The notes under the pieces: generated by a model
What the model was told of the DNA's origin: nothing
The model's database searches: none
Seen by the model: the letters and a program-made list of their open reading frames with translations, nothing else
NCBI RefSeq assembly: GCF_013266695.1
Contig: NZ_JABRXF010000001.1
Coordinates: 2,361,736-2,425,735 of the forward strand
Direction of reading: 5' to 3'
DNA length: 64,000 nucleotides
DNA from: Hongsoonwoonella zoysiae
GTDB taxonomy: Bacteria > Pseudomonadota > Alphaproteobacteria > Rhizobiales > Stappiaceae
Shown: positions 36,400 to 44,659 of the stretch, piece by piece
Numbering within the stretch: the first letter of the stretch is position 1
How the letters are laid out: each line of letters opens with the position of its first letter
Translations under genes and position numbers: made by a program

Positions 36400-37880
36400 G
36401 CGGCACGCCGGATATCGTCATCATCGGCTCCGGCATGGGCGGGGCGACGCTCGCCGCAAGCCTGGCGCCAACGGGCGCGCGCATCGTTATTCTCGAGCGC
36501 GGGCACCAGATCCCCGACGATGCCCCGGCCCGCGATCCGAACCGCATTTACAAGAACAGCGCCTTCCGCGACAGGGAAACCTGGCTTGACGAGAATGGCC
36601 GCCCTTTCGAGCCGGGGAATTATTACAATGTCGGCGGCAATTCCAAGCTCTACGGCGCGGTGCTGATCCGCTACCGTGCCGAGGACTTCCAGGAGATGCG
36701 CCATTTCGACGGCGTCTCGCCCGCATGGCCTTTCGGTTACGAGGAGCTTGCGCCCTGGTACGACAAGGCGGAAGAGCTTTATCAGGTGCGTGGCGATGCC
36801 GCCTCCGACGAGACGGAACCACCCCACGGGAAGGACTATCCCTTTCCCCCCGTGCCGGACGAGCCTGCGGTCGCATCCGTTCGCGCCCGGCTTGAAAAGG
36901 CCGGCGCGCATCCCTTCACGCTGCCGCTCGGTGTCGATATCGACCGCTGGCTTGCCGCCGGCAACACGGGTTGGGACGGATATCCCGACACGCGCTGCGG
37001 CAAGATGGATGCCGAAACCTGCGGCCTTGCGCCCGCCCTTGAACATCCGAATGTGGACCTTGTGACCGGGGCTCATGTCACCGGCCTGAAGGCCGGTCCT
37101 GATGGCAAGCGCATCGCCGAGGTCGTTTATCGCAAGGACGGCGTGGAAGAGCGGCTTTGCCCGCGCGTCGTGGCGCTTTGCGCGGGTGCGGTGCAGTCGG
37201 CGGCGCTTCTGCTCCGCTCGGGCCTTGCGAACGGCTCGGATCAGGTCGGGCGCTGCTTCATGAACCATAATGCCAGCGCGGTCATCGCCATCGATCCGCG
37301 CTTTCGCAATGACGCGGTCTATCAGAAGACGTTCGGCCTCAACGACTGGTATCTGTCGGATGGCAATGGCGGGCCGCCGCTTGGCAACGTTCAGCTTCTC
37401 GGGCGTGTCGTCCCGGATATCCTGAAAATACAGGTGCCGAGCCTGCCGCGTCCGCTCGCGCGCTGGATCTCCGGCCACGCGATAGACCTTTACCTGATAT
37501 CCGAAGATCTTCCCGATCCGGAAAGCCGTGTCGTCCTGAACGGTAACGACATCCAGCTCATCTGGCGAAGGTCGAACATGACGGCGCACCGCCGTCTGTT
37601 GGAGAAGACGAAAGCGACGCTGAAGGCGGCCGGATTTCCCGTCGTCCTGTCCAGGCTCTTCGACGGGCGGGTGCCTTCGCACCAGTGCGGCACCTTGCGC
37701 ATCGGCGGCGATCCTTCCGCCTCGGTGCTCGATCCTGATTGCCGGTCCTGGGACCATCCGAACCTTTTCGTGACAGACGCGAGCGCGCTGCCAACGTCTG
37801 CGGCGGTCAACCCGGCGTTGACTGTCGCAGCACTCGCGTTGCGTGCCGCTGAAACGGTCAAGAAGGAGCTTGCGGCATGA
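36396..37880 (+). CDS. GMC-family FAD oxidoreductase (short form)
   Basis: The 494-residue flavoprotein has an N-terminal dinucleotide fold IVIIGSGMGGATLAA (FAD ADP-binding), the region YYNVGGNSKLYGAVL, and a C-terminal catalytic part with HQCGTLRIG and NPALTVAALALRAA. This architecture matches the GMC branch containing gluconate/sorbose and 2-keto-sugar dehydrogenases. No Tat or Sec signal is seen, so it is probably cytoplasmic or membrane-peripheral. It overlaps both neighbours by four bases (ATGA), inside a tightly packed operon. Confidence 0.87.
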   Translation: MSGTPDIVIIGSGMGGATLAASLAPTGARIVILERGHQIPDDAPARDPNRIYKNSAFRDRETWLDENGRPFEPGNYYNVGGNSKLYGAVLIRYRAEDFQEMRHFDGVSPAWPFGYEELAPWYDKAEELYQVRGDAASDETEPPHGKDYPFPPVPDEPAVASVRARLEKAGAHPFTLPLGVDIDRWLAAGNTGWDGYPDTRCGKMDAETCGLAPALEHPNVDLVTGAHVTGLKAGPDGKRIAEVVYRKDGVEERLCPRVVALCAGAVQSAALLLRSGLANGSDQVGRCFMNHNASAVIAIDPRFRNDAVYQKTFGLNDWYLSDGNGGPPLGNVQLLGRVVPDILKIQVPSLPRPLARWISGHAIDLYLISEDLPDPESRVVLNGNDIQLIWRRSNMTAHRRLLEKTKATLKAAGFPVVLSRLFDGRVPSHQCGTLRIGGDPSASVLDPDCRSWDHPNLFVTDASALPTSAAVNPALTVAALALRAAETVKKELAA

Positions 37881-38635
37881 ATCGCGTGGCGCTGATCACG
37901 GGCGGACAGCGCGGCATCGGCCTTGGCGTTGCCCGCTCGCTCGCCGAAGCGGGGTTTTCGCTCGCGCTCGCTTCCGAGGTCGATCCGCAAGACGCAAGCG
38001 TTGCCGATGCCCTGAAAAGCCTGGGGTCATCCGCCCGCTACTATCGTCACGACCTGCGGCAGATTTCAGGTGTCCCCGCATTGCTCGACCGGATCGAGGC
38101 CGACCTCGGGCCTGTCACCACGCTCGTTTCCAACGCAGGCGTCTCGGCGAAACAGCGCGGCGACATGCTGGAGCTTGAGGCCGACAGCTTCGATTTCGTG
38201 ATGGATATCAACCTGAAAGGGGCGTTCTTTCTGGCGCAAAACGTCGCGAAGCGTATGTTGGAACGTTCCAGTTCTCACTACCGCTCGCTGGTCTTCATCA
38301 CCTCCGTCAGTGCTCGCATGGTTTCGGTCGAGCGGGCGGAATACTGCCTGTCGAAGGCTGCAAGCTCGATGATGGCGCAGCTTTTCGCTGCCCGCCTCGC
38401 CCCGCACGGTATCGGCGTGTTCGAGCTTCGTCCCGGCATCATCGGGACGGACATGACGGCGGGCGTGAAGGACAAATATACCGCGCGGATAGAGGCTGGC
38501 CTCGTGCCGGCGGGCCGCTGGGGCGAGCCACGGGACATCGGTTCCATCGTCGTGCCGATAGCGGAAGGGCGCATGGCATTTGCAAGCGGTGCGGCAATCC
38601 CGGTCGACGGTGGCCTGTCGATCCCGCGTCTGTGA
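37877..38635 (+). CDS. Short-chain dehydrogenase/reductase
   Basis: The 252-residue SDR shows the cofactor motif TGGQRGIG (9-16), NAG near residue 88, the catalytic serine in VFITSVSARM and the Y-x3-K pair in YCLSKAAS near residue 155. The C-terminus with FASGAAIPVDGGLSIPRL is typical of 3-oxoacyl-ACP-reductase-like polyol dehydrogenases. It lies between two GMC oxidoreductases and could reduce or oxidise the same carbohydrate skeleton. Confidence 0.9.
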   Translation: MNRVALITGGQRGIGLGVARSLAEAGFSLALASEVDPQDASVADALKSLGSSARYYRHDLRQISGVPALLDRIEADLGPVTTLVSNAGVSAKQRGDMLELEADSFDFVMDINLKGAFFLAQNVAKRMLERSSSHYRSLVFITSVSARMVSVERAEYCLSKAASSMMAQLFAARLAPHGIGVFELRPGIIGTDMTAGVKDKYTARIEAGLVPAGRWGEPRDIGSIVVPIAEGRMAFASGAAIPVDGGLSIPRL

Positions 38636-38644
38636 GGCTTGGCA

Positions 38645-40231
38645 ATGAACGACGGTTTCGACTTCATCATAATCGGCGGCGGCTCGGCAGGCTGCGTCCT
38701 GGCGGCGCGGCTTTCCGAAAATCCCGAAACACAGGTTCTGCTGCTGGAGGCGGGCGGCAGCGACCGGCACCCGTTCTATCATGTGCCCGCAGGCTTCGCG
38801 AAGATGACCAAGGGCATCGGAAGCTGGGGCTGGCACACGGTCCCACAGCGGCACATGAAGGGCCGGGTCTTCCGCTACACCCAGGCCAGGGTCATCGGCG
38901 GCGGTTCGGCGATCAACGCGCAGATCTATACGCGCGGCAATGCGCTTGATTACGACGAGTGGCGCCAGCGCGGCTGCGAGGGGTGGGGCTATGACGACGT
39001 TCTGCCCTACTTCAAAAAGGCCGAGGATAACGACACTTTCGAGGACCGCTATCACGCCAGGGGCGGCCCGCTCGGGGTGTCGCAACCTCGCGCGCCGCTG
39101 CCGATCTGCGAAGCTTACTTTCAAGCGGCGGAGAAACTCGGCATTCCCCGCAATCACGACATGACGGGCGAGAAGCAGGACGGCGTCGGCTATTACCAGC
39201 TCACACAGCGCAATGCCCGGCGCTCGTCGGCGGCAATGGCCTATCTCGCGCCGAACCGGATGAGGGCGAACCTCACCGTCCTGACCGGCGTGCAGGTCGG
39301 GCGCATCATCGTCGAGGCTGGCCGCGCGCGGGGCGTGGAACTGGTCGACGGGCGCCGGCTCGCGGCGGCTGAGGAGGTGATCCTCTCTTCCGGTGCCATA
39401 GGCTCGCCAAGGCTCCTGCAGCTTTCAGGCATCGGTCCCGCCGATCATCTGAAGGGACTCGGCATTCCGGTCGTCCTCGACCAGCCGGAGGTCGGCTCGA
39501 ACCTGCAGGACCATCTCGATCTCTACGCGATTTGCGAAGTTTCGGGCCCGCACACCTATGACCGTTACGCGAAGCTTCACTGGTCCGCGGTCGCGGGGCT
39601 TCAGTACCTTCTGACGAAGAGCGGGCCGGTCGCTTCCAGCCTCTTTGAAACCGGCGGCTTCTGGTACGCCGACCGACAAGCCCGCTCGCCGGACGTGCAG
39701 TTTCACCTGGGCCTCGGGACGGGGATCGAATCCGGTGTCGCCGCCATGCCGGACGGCGGCGTGACGCTCAACGCCTGTTACTTGAGGCCGCGCTCGCGCG
39801 GCTCTGTCAGGCTCGCAAGCTCCGATCCGGCCGACGCTCCGCTGATCGACCCGAATTACCTTGAAGACGCCAATGACCGGCGAAATTCCATCGAGGGACT
39901 GAAGCTTGCGCAGGCGATCCTGGCGCAGGACCCGCTGAAGCCCTTCATCAAGGCGGAGCGCCTGCCGGGCCCGGGCGTGAAGAGCGATGAGGATTATTTC
40001 GCTTTCATTTGCGAGCACTCCAAGACCTCGCACCACTGCGCCGGCACCTGCCGCATGGGCTCTGAGCCTCAGGCCGTTCTCGACACGCGCCTGCGGTTCA
40101 ACGGCATTGAGGGTCTTCGCGTCGTCGATGCGTCCATCATGCCAACCGTCGTTTCTTCAAACACGAATGCGCCGACCATCATGATCGCGGAAAAGGCCGC
40201 GGACATGATCAAGGAAGATCGCGCTTTGTGA
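38645..40231 (+). CDS. GMC-family oxidoreductase (choline dehydrogenase-like)
   Basis: The 528-residue FAD enzyme starts with FDFIIIGGGSAGCVLAARL, has the GMC signature 1 region RVIGGGSAINAQIYTRG near 80-97, signature 2 GAIGSPRLLQLSGIGP near 250, and the active-site His in HHCAGTCRMG near residue 463. The C-terminal NTNAPTIMIAEKAADMI is standard. It is of the alcohol/choline dehydrogenase branch, different from the short GMC two genes upstream. The ATG at 38645 has GAGG 8 nt before it. Confidence 0.92.
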   Translation: MNDGFDFIIIGGGSAGCVLAARLSENPETQVLLLEAGGSDRHPFYHVPAGFAKMTKGIGSWGWHTVPQRHMKGRVFRYTQARVIGGGSAINAQIYTRGNALDYDEWRQRGCEGWGYDDVLPYFKKAEDNDTFEDRYHARGGPLGVSQPRAPLPICEAYFQAAEKLGIPRNHDMTGEKQDGVGYYQLTQRNARRSSAAMAYLAPNRMRANLTVLTGVQVGRIIVEAGRARGVELVDGRRLAAAEEVILSSGAIGSPRLLQLSGIGPADHLKGLGIPVVLDQPEVGSNLQDHLDLYAICEVSGPHTYDRYAKLHWSAVAGLQYLLTKSGPVASSLFETGGFWYADRQARSPDVQFHLGLGTGIESGVAAMPDGGVTLNACYLRPRSRGSVRLASSDPADAPLIDPNYLEDANDRRNSIEGLKLAQAILAQDPLKPFIKAERLPGPGVKSDEDYFAFICEHSKTSHHCAGTCRMGSEPQAVLDTRLRFNGIEGLRVVDASIMPTVVSSNTNAPTIMIAEKAADMIKEDRAL

Positions 40232-40239
40232 GGTCAGAT

Positions 40240-41400
40240 ATGCGCCTGCCAACCTATGCCGGAATGCTGGAACGTTATGAGCCGACCGGGGATCCGCTCA
40301 TCCCCCGCGCCCCGTCCGTTCCGCTCACCCGCACGGCTTTCGCCGCGGCTCACGTCGTGTCCGACCCGCTCGCCGAGCGCGATCCCTGGGTCGGGCGGCC
40401 TGCAGTCGACTGGAAGAACACGCTGCGCTTCCGCCACTGGCTCTGGGATCAGGGGCTTGGCCTTGCGGAGGCGATGGACACCGCGCAGCGCGGCATGGGC
40501 GTCGATTGGTTGACGGCGAAGGAACTGATCGAACGGACGATGAGGGAGGCGAAGGCCCATCCGCTGAAGCCGCGCGTTGCCTGCGGCGCGGGCACCGATC
40601 AGATGCCGCCAGCGGAGCTGAAAACGGCGGATGCCATTCTGGCCGCCTATAGCGAACAGATGGAGGCGATCGAGGCTGCCGGCGGTCAGGTGATCATCAT
40701 GGCCTCGCGCGCGTTTCCGGCAATCGGCGCCAGCCGTGAGACTTACGCCGAGGTTTACGGCAGGCTGATCGAACAGGCGCGCGAACCCGTCATCCTCCAT
40801 TGGCTGGGGGACATGTTCGATCCGGCGTTGAAGGGGTATTGGGGATCGGCGGATGTTGCGGCGGCCTCGGATGCGGTTCTTTCGATCATTGCCGCCAATC
40901 CGGGCAAGGTCGACGGCATCAAGATCTCGCTTCTCGACCAGGCGCATGAGGAAGTCTTCCGTTCCCGCCTTCCCGAAGGCGTGCGCCTTTATACCGGTGA
41001 CGACTTCAACTACGCTGCCCTGATCGAAGGCGACGGCAAACGGCATTCGCACGCGTTGCTAGGTATATTCGCCGCGATAGCGCCCGCCGCGAGTCAGGCG
41101 CTGGAGGCGCTTGCGAAGGGTGATCTTGAGACCTACCGCAGCCTTCTTGAACCCACGGTCCCGCTCTCGCGCGAAATCTTCAAGGCCCCCACGCAGTTCT
41201 ACAAGGCGGGGATTGCGTTTCTGGCTTGGCTTAACGGCGCGCAAAGTCATTTCATCATGCCGGGCGGGTTCCAGTCGTCGCGGGAGATCACCCATTACGC
41301 TGAAGTGTTCCGTCTCGCCGACAAGGCGCGCCTTCTGTCGGATCCCGATCTTGCGGCAGAGCGGATGGGCCTGCTGCTTCGCCTCCACGGGATTGAGTAA
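40240..41400 (+). CDS. DUF993 protein (DapA-like aldolase superfamily)
   Basis: The 386-residue protein matches the DUF993 family, described only as related to dihydrodipicolinate synthase/N-acetylneuraminate lyase TIM barrels. Visible conserved-looking parts are RFRHWLWDQGLGLAEAMDTAQRG in overlapping segments near residues 65-85, ACGAGTDQMPP near 112, VDGIKISLLD near 222, with a lysine at the position where DapA-type enzymes form a Schiff base, and YTGDDFNY near 250. It probably acts as an aldolase or lyase on a sugar-acid intermediate. The start at 40240 follows GAGGT; a GTG at 40228 is possible. Confidence 0.8.
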   Translation: MRLPTYAGMLERYEPTGDPLIPRAPSVPLTRTAFAAAHVVSDPLAERDPWVGRPAVDWKNTLRFRHWLWDQGLGLAEAMDTAQRGMGVDWLTAKELIERTMREAKAHPLKPRVACGAGTDQMPPAELKTADAILAAYSEQMEAIEAAGGQVIIMASRAFPAIGASRETYAEVYGRLIEQAREPVILHWLGDMFDPALKGYWGSADVAAASDAVLSIIAANPGKVDGIKISLLDQAHEEVFRSRLPEGVRLYTGDDFNYAALIEGDGKRHSHALLGIFAAIAPAASQALEALAKGDLETYRSLLEPTVPLSREIFKAPTQFYKAGIAFLAWLNGAQSHFIMPGGFQSSREITHYAEVFRLADKARLLSDPDLAAERMGLLLRLHGIE

Positions 41401-41406
41401 GTACCC

Positions 41407-42429
41407 ATGAAGAAGCGGCCCACGATCATGGATGTTGCCCGCCACGCGGGCGTCTCGAAGTCCACCGTCTCGCTGGTGCTTCAGAACAGCCCGCTGGTCA
41501 GGGAGGCAACCCGTCGGCAGGTCGAAGCGTCGATGGCCGCCCTCAATTATGTCTACAACCGCTCGGCGGCAAATCTTCGCGGCGTCGGCACAGGCCTCGT
41601 CGGCCTTGTCATCAACGACCTTCGCAATCCGTTTTTCACCGAGTTTGCCGCAAGCGCCCAGATGGCCTTTTCGCGCCGGGGCTTCGCCACGGCGATTGCG
41701 AACACCAACGAAGACCCGGACATCCAGGCGCAGACCATCGATTCCATGATCGAGCATGGCGTCTCCGCGTTCCTCATTTCTCCCGTTTACGGAGGCGAGA
41801 CATCGAGCTTCGACCGTATCGAGCGCGCAGGCATTCCGACCATGCAGGTGCTTCGCATGGTCGATGAGCGCACGGATATCTTTCCCTTCGCCTCTCACGA
41901 CTATGCAACCGGGGGAAAGCTCGCCACGCGGCATCTGGTGGAACTCGGATGCCGGAATATCGCCTTCGTCGGCGGCCTGGAGGATCGCCCGATCACGCTC
42001 GAGCGCATGGCGGGTTACCGTAACGTGATGGAAGCCGAAGGCTTGCGGGCGCGGTATTTTCCGGGTAGGCCGTCACGCGCCTTCGGACGTGAGACGGCCC
42101 GCACTCTCAATCGCGACCACCGCGATATCGAAGCCGCCGTTTGCTTCAGCGATCTCGTGGCAATGGGAATGCTCTTCGGCTTCGCCGAAATCGGTGTCGA
42201 ACTTGGCAGGGACTTCCGCGTCGTCGGTTTCGACGACATCGAGGAATGCTCGCTCGTCTTCCCGCAGCTCAGCTCCATACGCTGCGATACAACCCGCTTC
42301 GGCGAAAAATCGGCGGAAACCATGCTCCGCTGGATCGAGGATGGTGTGCACCCTCCGGCGGTCCATCGCTATCCGGTGGAGCTTGTCGCCCGCCATTCGA
42401 GCCTCGGCGCGCCCCGGCGGAGCGGTTGA
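41407..42429 (+). CDS. LacI-family transcriptional regulator
   Basis: The 340-residue repressor has the N-terminal LacI helix-turn-helix (IMDVARHAGVSKSTVSLVL, about 7-25), a hinge helix region RSAANLRGVGTG and a periplasmic-binding-protein-like effector domain (about 62-335). It lies 6 bp after the DUF993 gene, at the end of the operon it likely controls. The CG-centred palindromes at 27140, 27171 and 32110 are candidate operators. The hinge sequence with AANL matches regulators that insert into a central CG step. Confidence 0.93.
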   Translation: MKKRPTIMDVARHAGVSKSTVSLVLQNSPLVREATRRQVEASMAALNYVYNRSAANLRGVGTGLVGLVINDLRNPFFTEFAASAQMAFSRRGFATAIANTNEDPDIQAQTIDSMIEHGVSAFLISPVYGGETSSFDRIERAGIPTMQVLRMVDERTDIFPFASHDYATGGKLATRHLVELGCRNIAFVGGLEDRPITLERMAGYRNVMEAEGLRARYFPGRPSRAFGRETARTLNRDHRDIEAAVCFSDLVAMGMLFGFAEIGVELGRDFRVVGFDDIEECSLVFPQLSSIRCDTTRFGEKSAETMLRWIEDGVHPPAVHRYPVELVARHSSLGAPRRSG

Positions 42430-42527
42430 GCAGGCCCGGTCGGCCCAGGCCGGTTGAAAGGGCCGGACTTGCGAAATGATTTATCATGTCCCGTCGCCGT
42501 CTCGGCGGGATTAGGAGAGGAAAGACG

Positions 42528-43520
42528 ATGAGCGGGAGAACGCTTGAGGCATATCTCCACGAATTCACCGAAAGCAGCGGCGCGGTGGACGCGAATGTGG
42601 CGCAAACGATCCGCCTTTTCGCGGAAGCCGCCGTTCGCATGCGCTTGGCGATCAACGACGGTGCGCTGGGCGATGCGTTTTCCGCCGTTCGCGAGGCGGC
42701 CCACGCGCATGGCGACGAGCAGAAGGAGCTAGACGTCTTCGCCGACGAACTGTTCCTGGATGCCGCGCGCCGCGCGCGGGTGTCCTTTTACGCCTCCGAG
42801 GAATTGGCGCACCCGGTTGCGCTCGACCGGTCTTCGGAAATCGCGATCGCCATCGACCCGCTGGACGGTTCCTCCAACATCGACACCAATGTTTCGATCG
42901 GCACGATCTTTTCGATCCTTCCCTCGAAGGGCGATGAGGCCGCAACGTTTTCCCAGCCGGGCAGCGCGCAGCTTGCGGCGGGCTTTTTCGTTTACGGCCC
43001 GCAACTCGCCTTCGCCCTCACGCTCGGTCGCGGCACCAGCGTCTTTGTCTATTCTGCGCGGCTTGAAGCCTTCGTCGAAGCCTATCCGCAAATGTCGATC
43101 CAGGAGACCGCGCAGGAATTCGCAGTCAATATGTCCAACTACCGGCATTGGGACGAGGCTGTCCGCCATTACGTCAACGATTGCCTGAAAGGCGTCGACG
43201 GTCCGCGCGAGAAGGAATTCAACATGCGCTGGATCGCCTCGATGGTGGCCGACACTTACCGCATTCTCATTCGCGGCGGTGTGTTCCTTTATCCGGGTGA
43301 CTGCCGCGAAGGTTACTCGGCAGGGCGCCTGCGCCTCGTTTATGAAGCGAACCCGATTGCCATGCTGGTGGAGCAGGCGGGCGGCAAGGCGACGGACGGC
43401 ACGTCCCGCGTTCTGGATATCACGCCGAAGGGCCTTCACCAGCGCTCGCCGCTCGTCTTCGGATCCTCAAGGGAGGTCGAAAAGGTCGCGCTCTATCTCT
43501 CCGGCTCCTCGGGAACCTGA
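42528..43520 (+). CDS. fbp: Class I fructose-1,6-bisphosphatase
   Basis: The 330-residue enzyme has the metal-binding signature IDPLDGSSNIDTN at 109-121 and the substrate region NMRWIASMVADTYRIL. The C-terminal KGLHQRSPLVFGS corresponds to the family's phosphate-binding end. It hydrolyses fructose 1,6-bisphosphate in gluconeogenesis. The ATG at 42528 is preceded by AGGAGAGGAAAG, so the longer upstream frame is not used. It lies 98 bp after the LacI gene, with no terminator between them, which suggests that this cluster delivers triose-level carbon that must be turned into hexose. No Calvin-cycle genes are nearby. Confidence 0.92.
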   Translation: MSGRTLEAYLHEFTESSGAVDANVAQTIRLFAEAAVRMRLAINDGALGDAFSAVREAAHAHGDEQKELDVFADELFLDAARRARVSFYASEELAHPVALDRSSEIAIAIDPLDGSSNIDTNVSIGTIFSILPSKGDEAATFSQPGSAQLAAGFFVYGPQLAFALTLGRGTSVFVYSARLEAFVEAYPQMSIQETAQEFAVNMSNYRHWDEAVRHYVNDCLKGVDGPREKEFNMRWIASMVADTYRILIRGGVFLYPGDCREGYSAGRLRLVYEANPIAMLVEQAGGKATDGTSRVLDITPKGLHQRSPLVFGSSREVEKVALYLSGSSGT

Positions 43521-43671
43521 CCAGGGCAGACATGGGATGTCCCGCAGGCGTGCAAAGCGCTGGCGGAATTCTCATGCGCCCTTTTCGGCGCTTGCGGAAA
43601 TGAATCCGGCAATTCTGGAATTAAGCACGACGCCGCATTATTCGGCCCCTCGCAGGGCGGCGCGGGCGCTT

Positions 43672-44541
43672 TCAAGGCTGGGTAACCGTCGGAATTCGCG
43701 GCTCTTTTCCCTTCTGGAGGCGCGAGGCAAGGGCGATTGCCAGCGCCTGCGCAAGGCACATCGGCGCGGCGAGAGAGCGCGAAAATGTGTATTCGTACTC
43801 CGGCACGGAAAACAGAAGATCCGCGTTTTTGGAAAGTGGAGACAGCGTGGAATCGGAAATAGCCAGGATCGGCACACTCCGTCTGGCAGTATCATCCATG
43901 ATGTTGACGACTTCGTTCGCGTAGAAACGGAACGATACCGCAATCAATAAATCCTTATTGGTCGCCAGCTTGGCCCTGTGGGTCGCAAGGCCGCCGCCTT
44001 CACTTAAAAGGACATTTGGTTTACCTAACATCGTCAGGGCGTACTGCAACAGCATCACGATGGGCGCTGAGCGTAACTGACCGATGAGATAGATGGTGTT
44101 CGCCTTTTCCATCATTGCGGCCGCGCGTTGGATTTCCTCTCCGCTGACGTTGCTGAGAAGGTCCTGAAGAGAGGCGATATCGCGCACGACGAGATCCTTC
44201 AGGAAACTGCCCGCGCCTGCCTGGTCCGACCTGACAAGGTCCGTTTCAAGCGCCTTGATCCGCGCCTCGAAACCCGGTGCGGCAGTGGACAGGCGGCGCT
44301 GAAACACGCCTTGAAGCTCCTTGAAACCCTTGTAGCCGAGCGACTGGGCGAAGCGAACGAAGCTTGACGCGTGAATGCCGCGCAGGTCCGCAATCGCATT
44401 TACCGACATGACCGCGACGTCATTGGGGTTTTGCGTCAGGTATTCGGCAATCCGCTGATAGGATTTGCTCATCCCGTCGTATCGCTCATGGATGATGCGG
44501 ATAAGCTCTTCGTAGTCCTTCGGCGGGGTGGCGGTTTCCAT
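43672..44541 (-). CDS. iolR: RpiR/MurR-family regulator with SIS domain
   Basis: The 289-residue protein has an N-terminal HTH_6 domain (about 10-85, including NAIADLRGIHASSFVRFAQSLG in parts) and a phosphosugar-binding SIS domain (about 125-265, with IYLIGQLRSAPIV and LIAVSFRFYANEV). Such proteins control inositol genes in alphaproteobacteria, and iolE and iolD lie directly upstream. The start at 44541 is preferred because the upstream codons run through a perfect palindrome, TGCAAT-N4-ATTGCA, that looks like its own operator. The symbol iolR is by context only. Confidence 0.82.
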   Translation of the reverse strand: METATPPKDYEELIRIIHERYDGMSKSYQRIAEYLTQNPNDVAVMSVNAIADLRGIHASSFVRFAQSLGYKGFKELQGVFQRRLSTAAPGFEARIKALETDLVRSDQAGAGSFLKDLVVRDIASLQDLLSNVSGEEIQRAAAMMEKANTIYLIGQLRSAPIVMLLQYALTMLGKPNVLLSEGGGLATHRAKLATNKDLLIAVSFRFYANEVVNIMDDTARRSVPILAISDSTLSPLSKNADLLFSVPEYEYTFSRSLAAPMCLAQALAIALASRLQKGKEPRIPTVTQP

Positions 44542-44553
44542 AGATCTCTGCCT

Positions 44554-44569
44554 TGCAATTTTTATTGCA
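44554..44569 (-). promoter_or_regulatory. Palindrome TGCAAT-N4-ATTGCA before the RpiR gene
   Basis: A perfect palindrome with 6-bp arms and spacer TTTT lies 13 bp before the regulator start, overlapping its ribosome-binding region. It is the same motif as at 55972-55987, with degenerate copies at 47469, 47498 and 58116. Confidence 0.65.
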
Positions 44570-44659
44570 TAATGCGCCGAATTTCGCGCCATGCGCAAGC
44601 TGCCGGGGACCGGGAAACCGCTTGAGCGATATAGGGTTTGCGCCGGGAACCGCCAGTAT

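Noticed and set aside
38259-38270. TGGAACGTTCCA palindrome matching the LacI operator core
   Set aside because: It lies inside the SDR coding sequence far from any promoter and is short enough to occur by chance; it is kept only as a possible auxiliary operator.
43521-43671. Short open frames in the gap between fbp and the RpiR gene
   Set aside because: They continue shadow frames of the neighbouring genes and have neither ribosome binding sites nor protein-family features.
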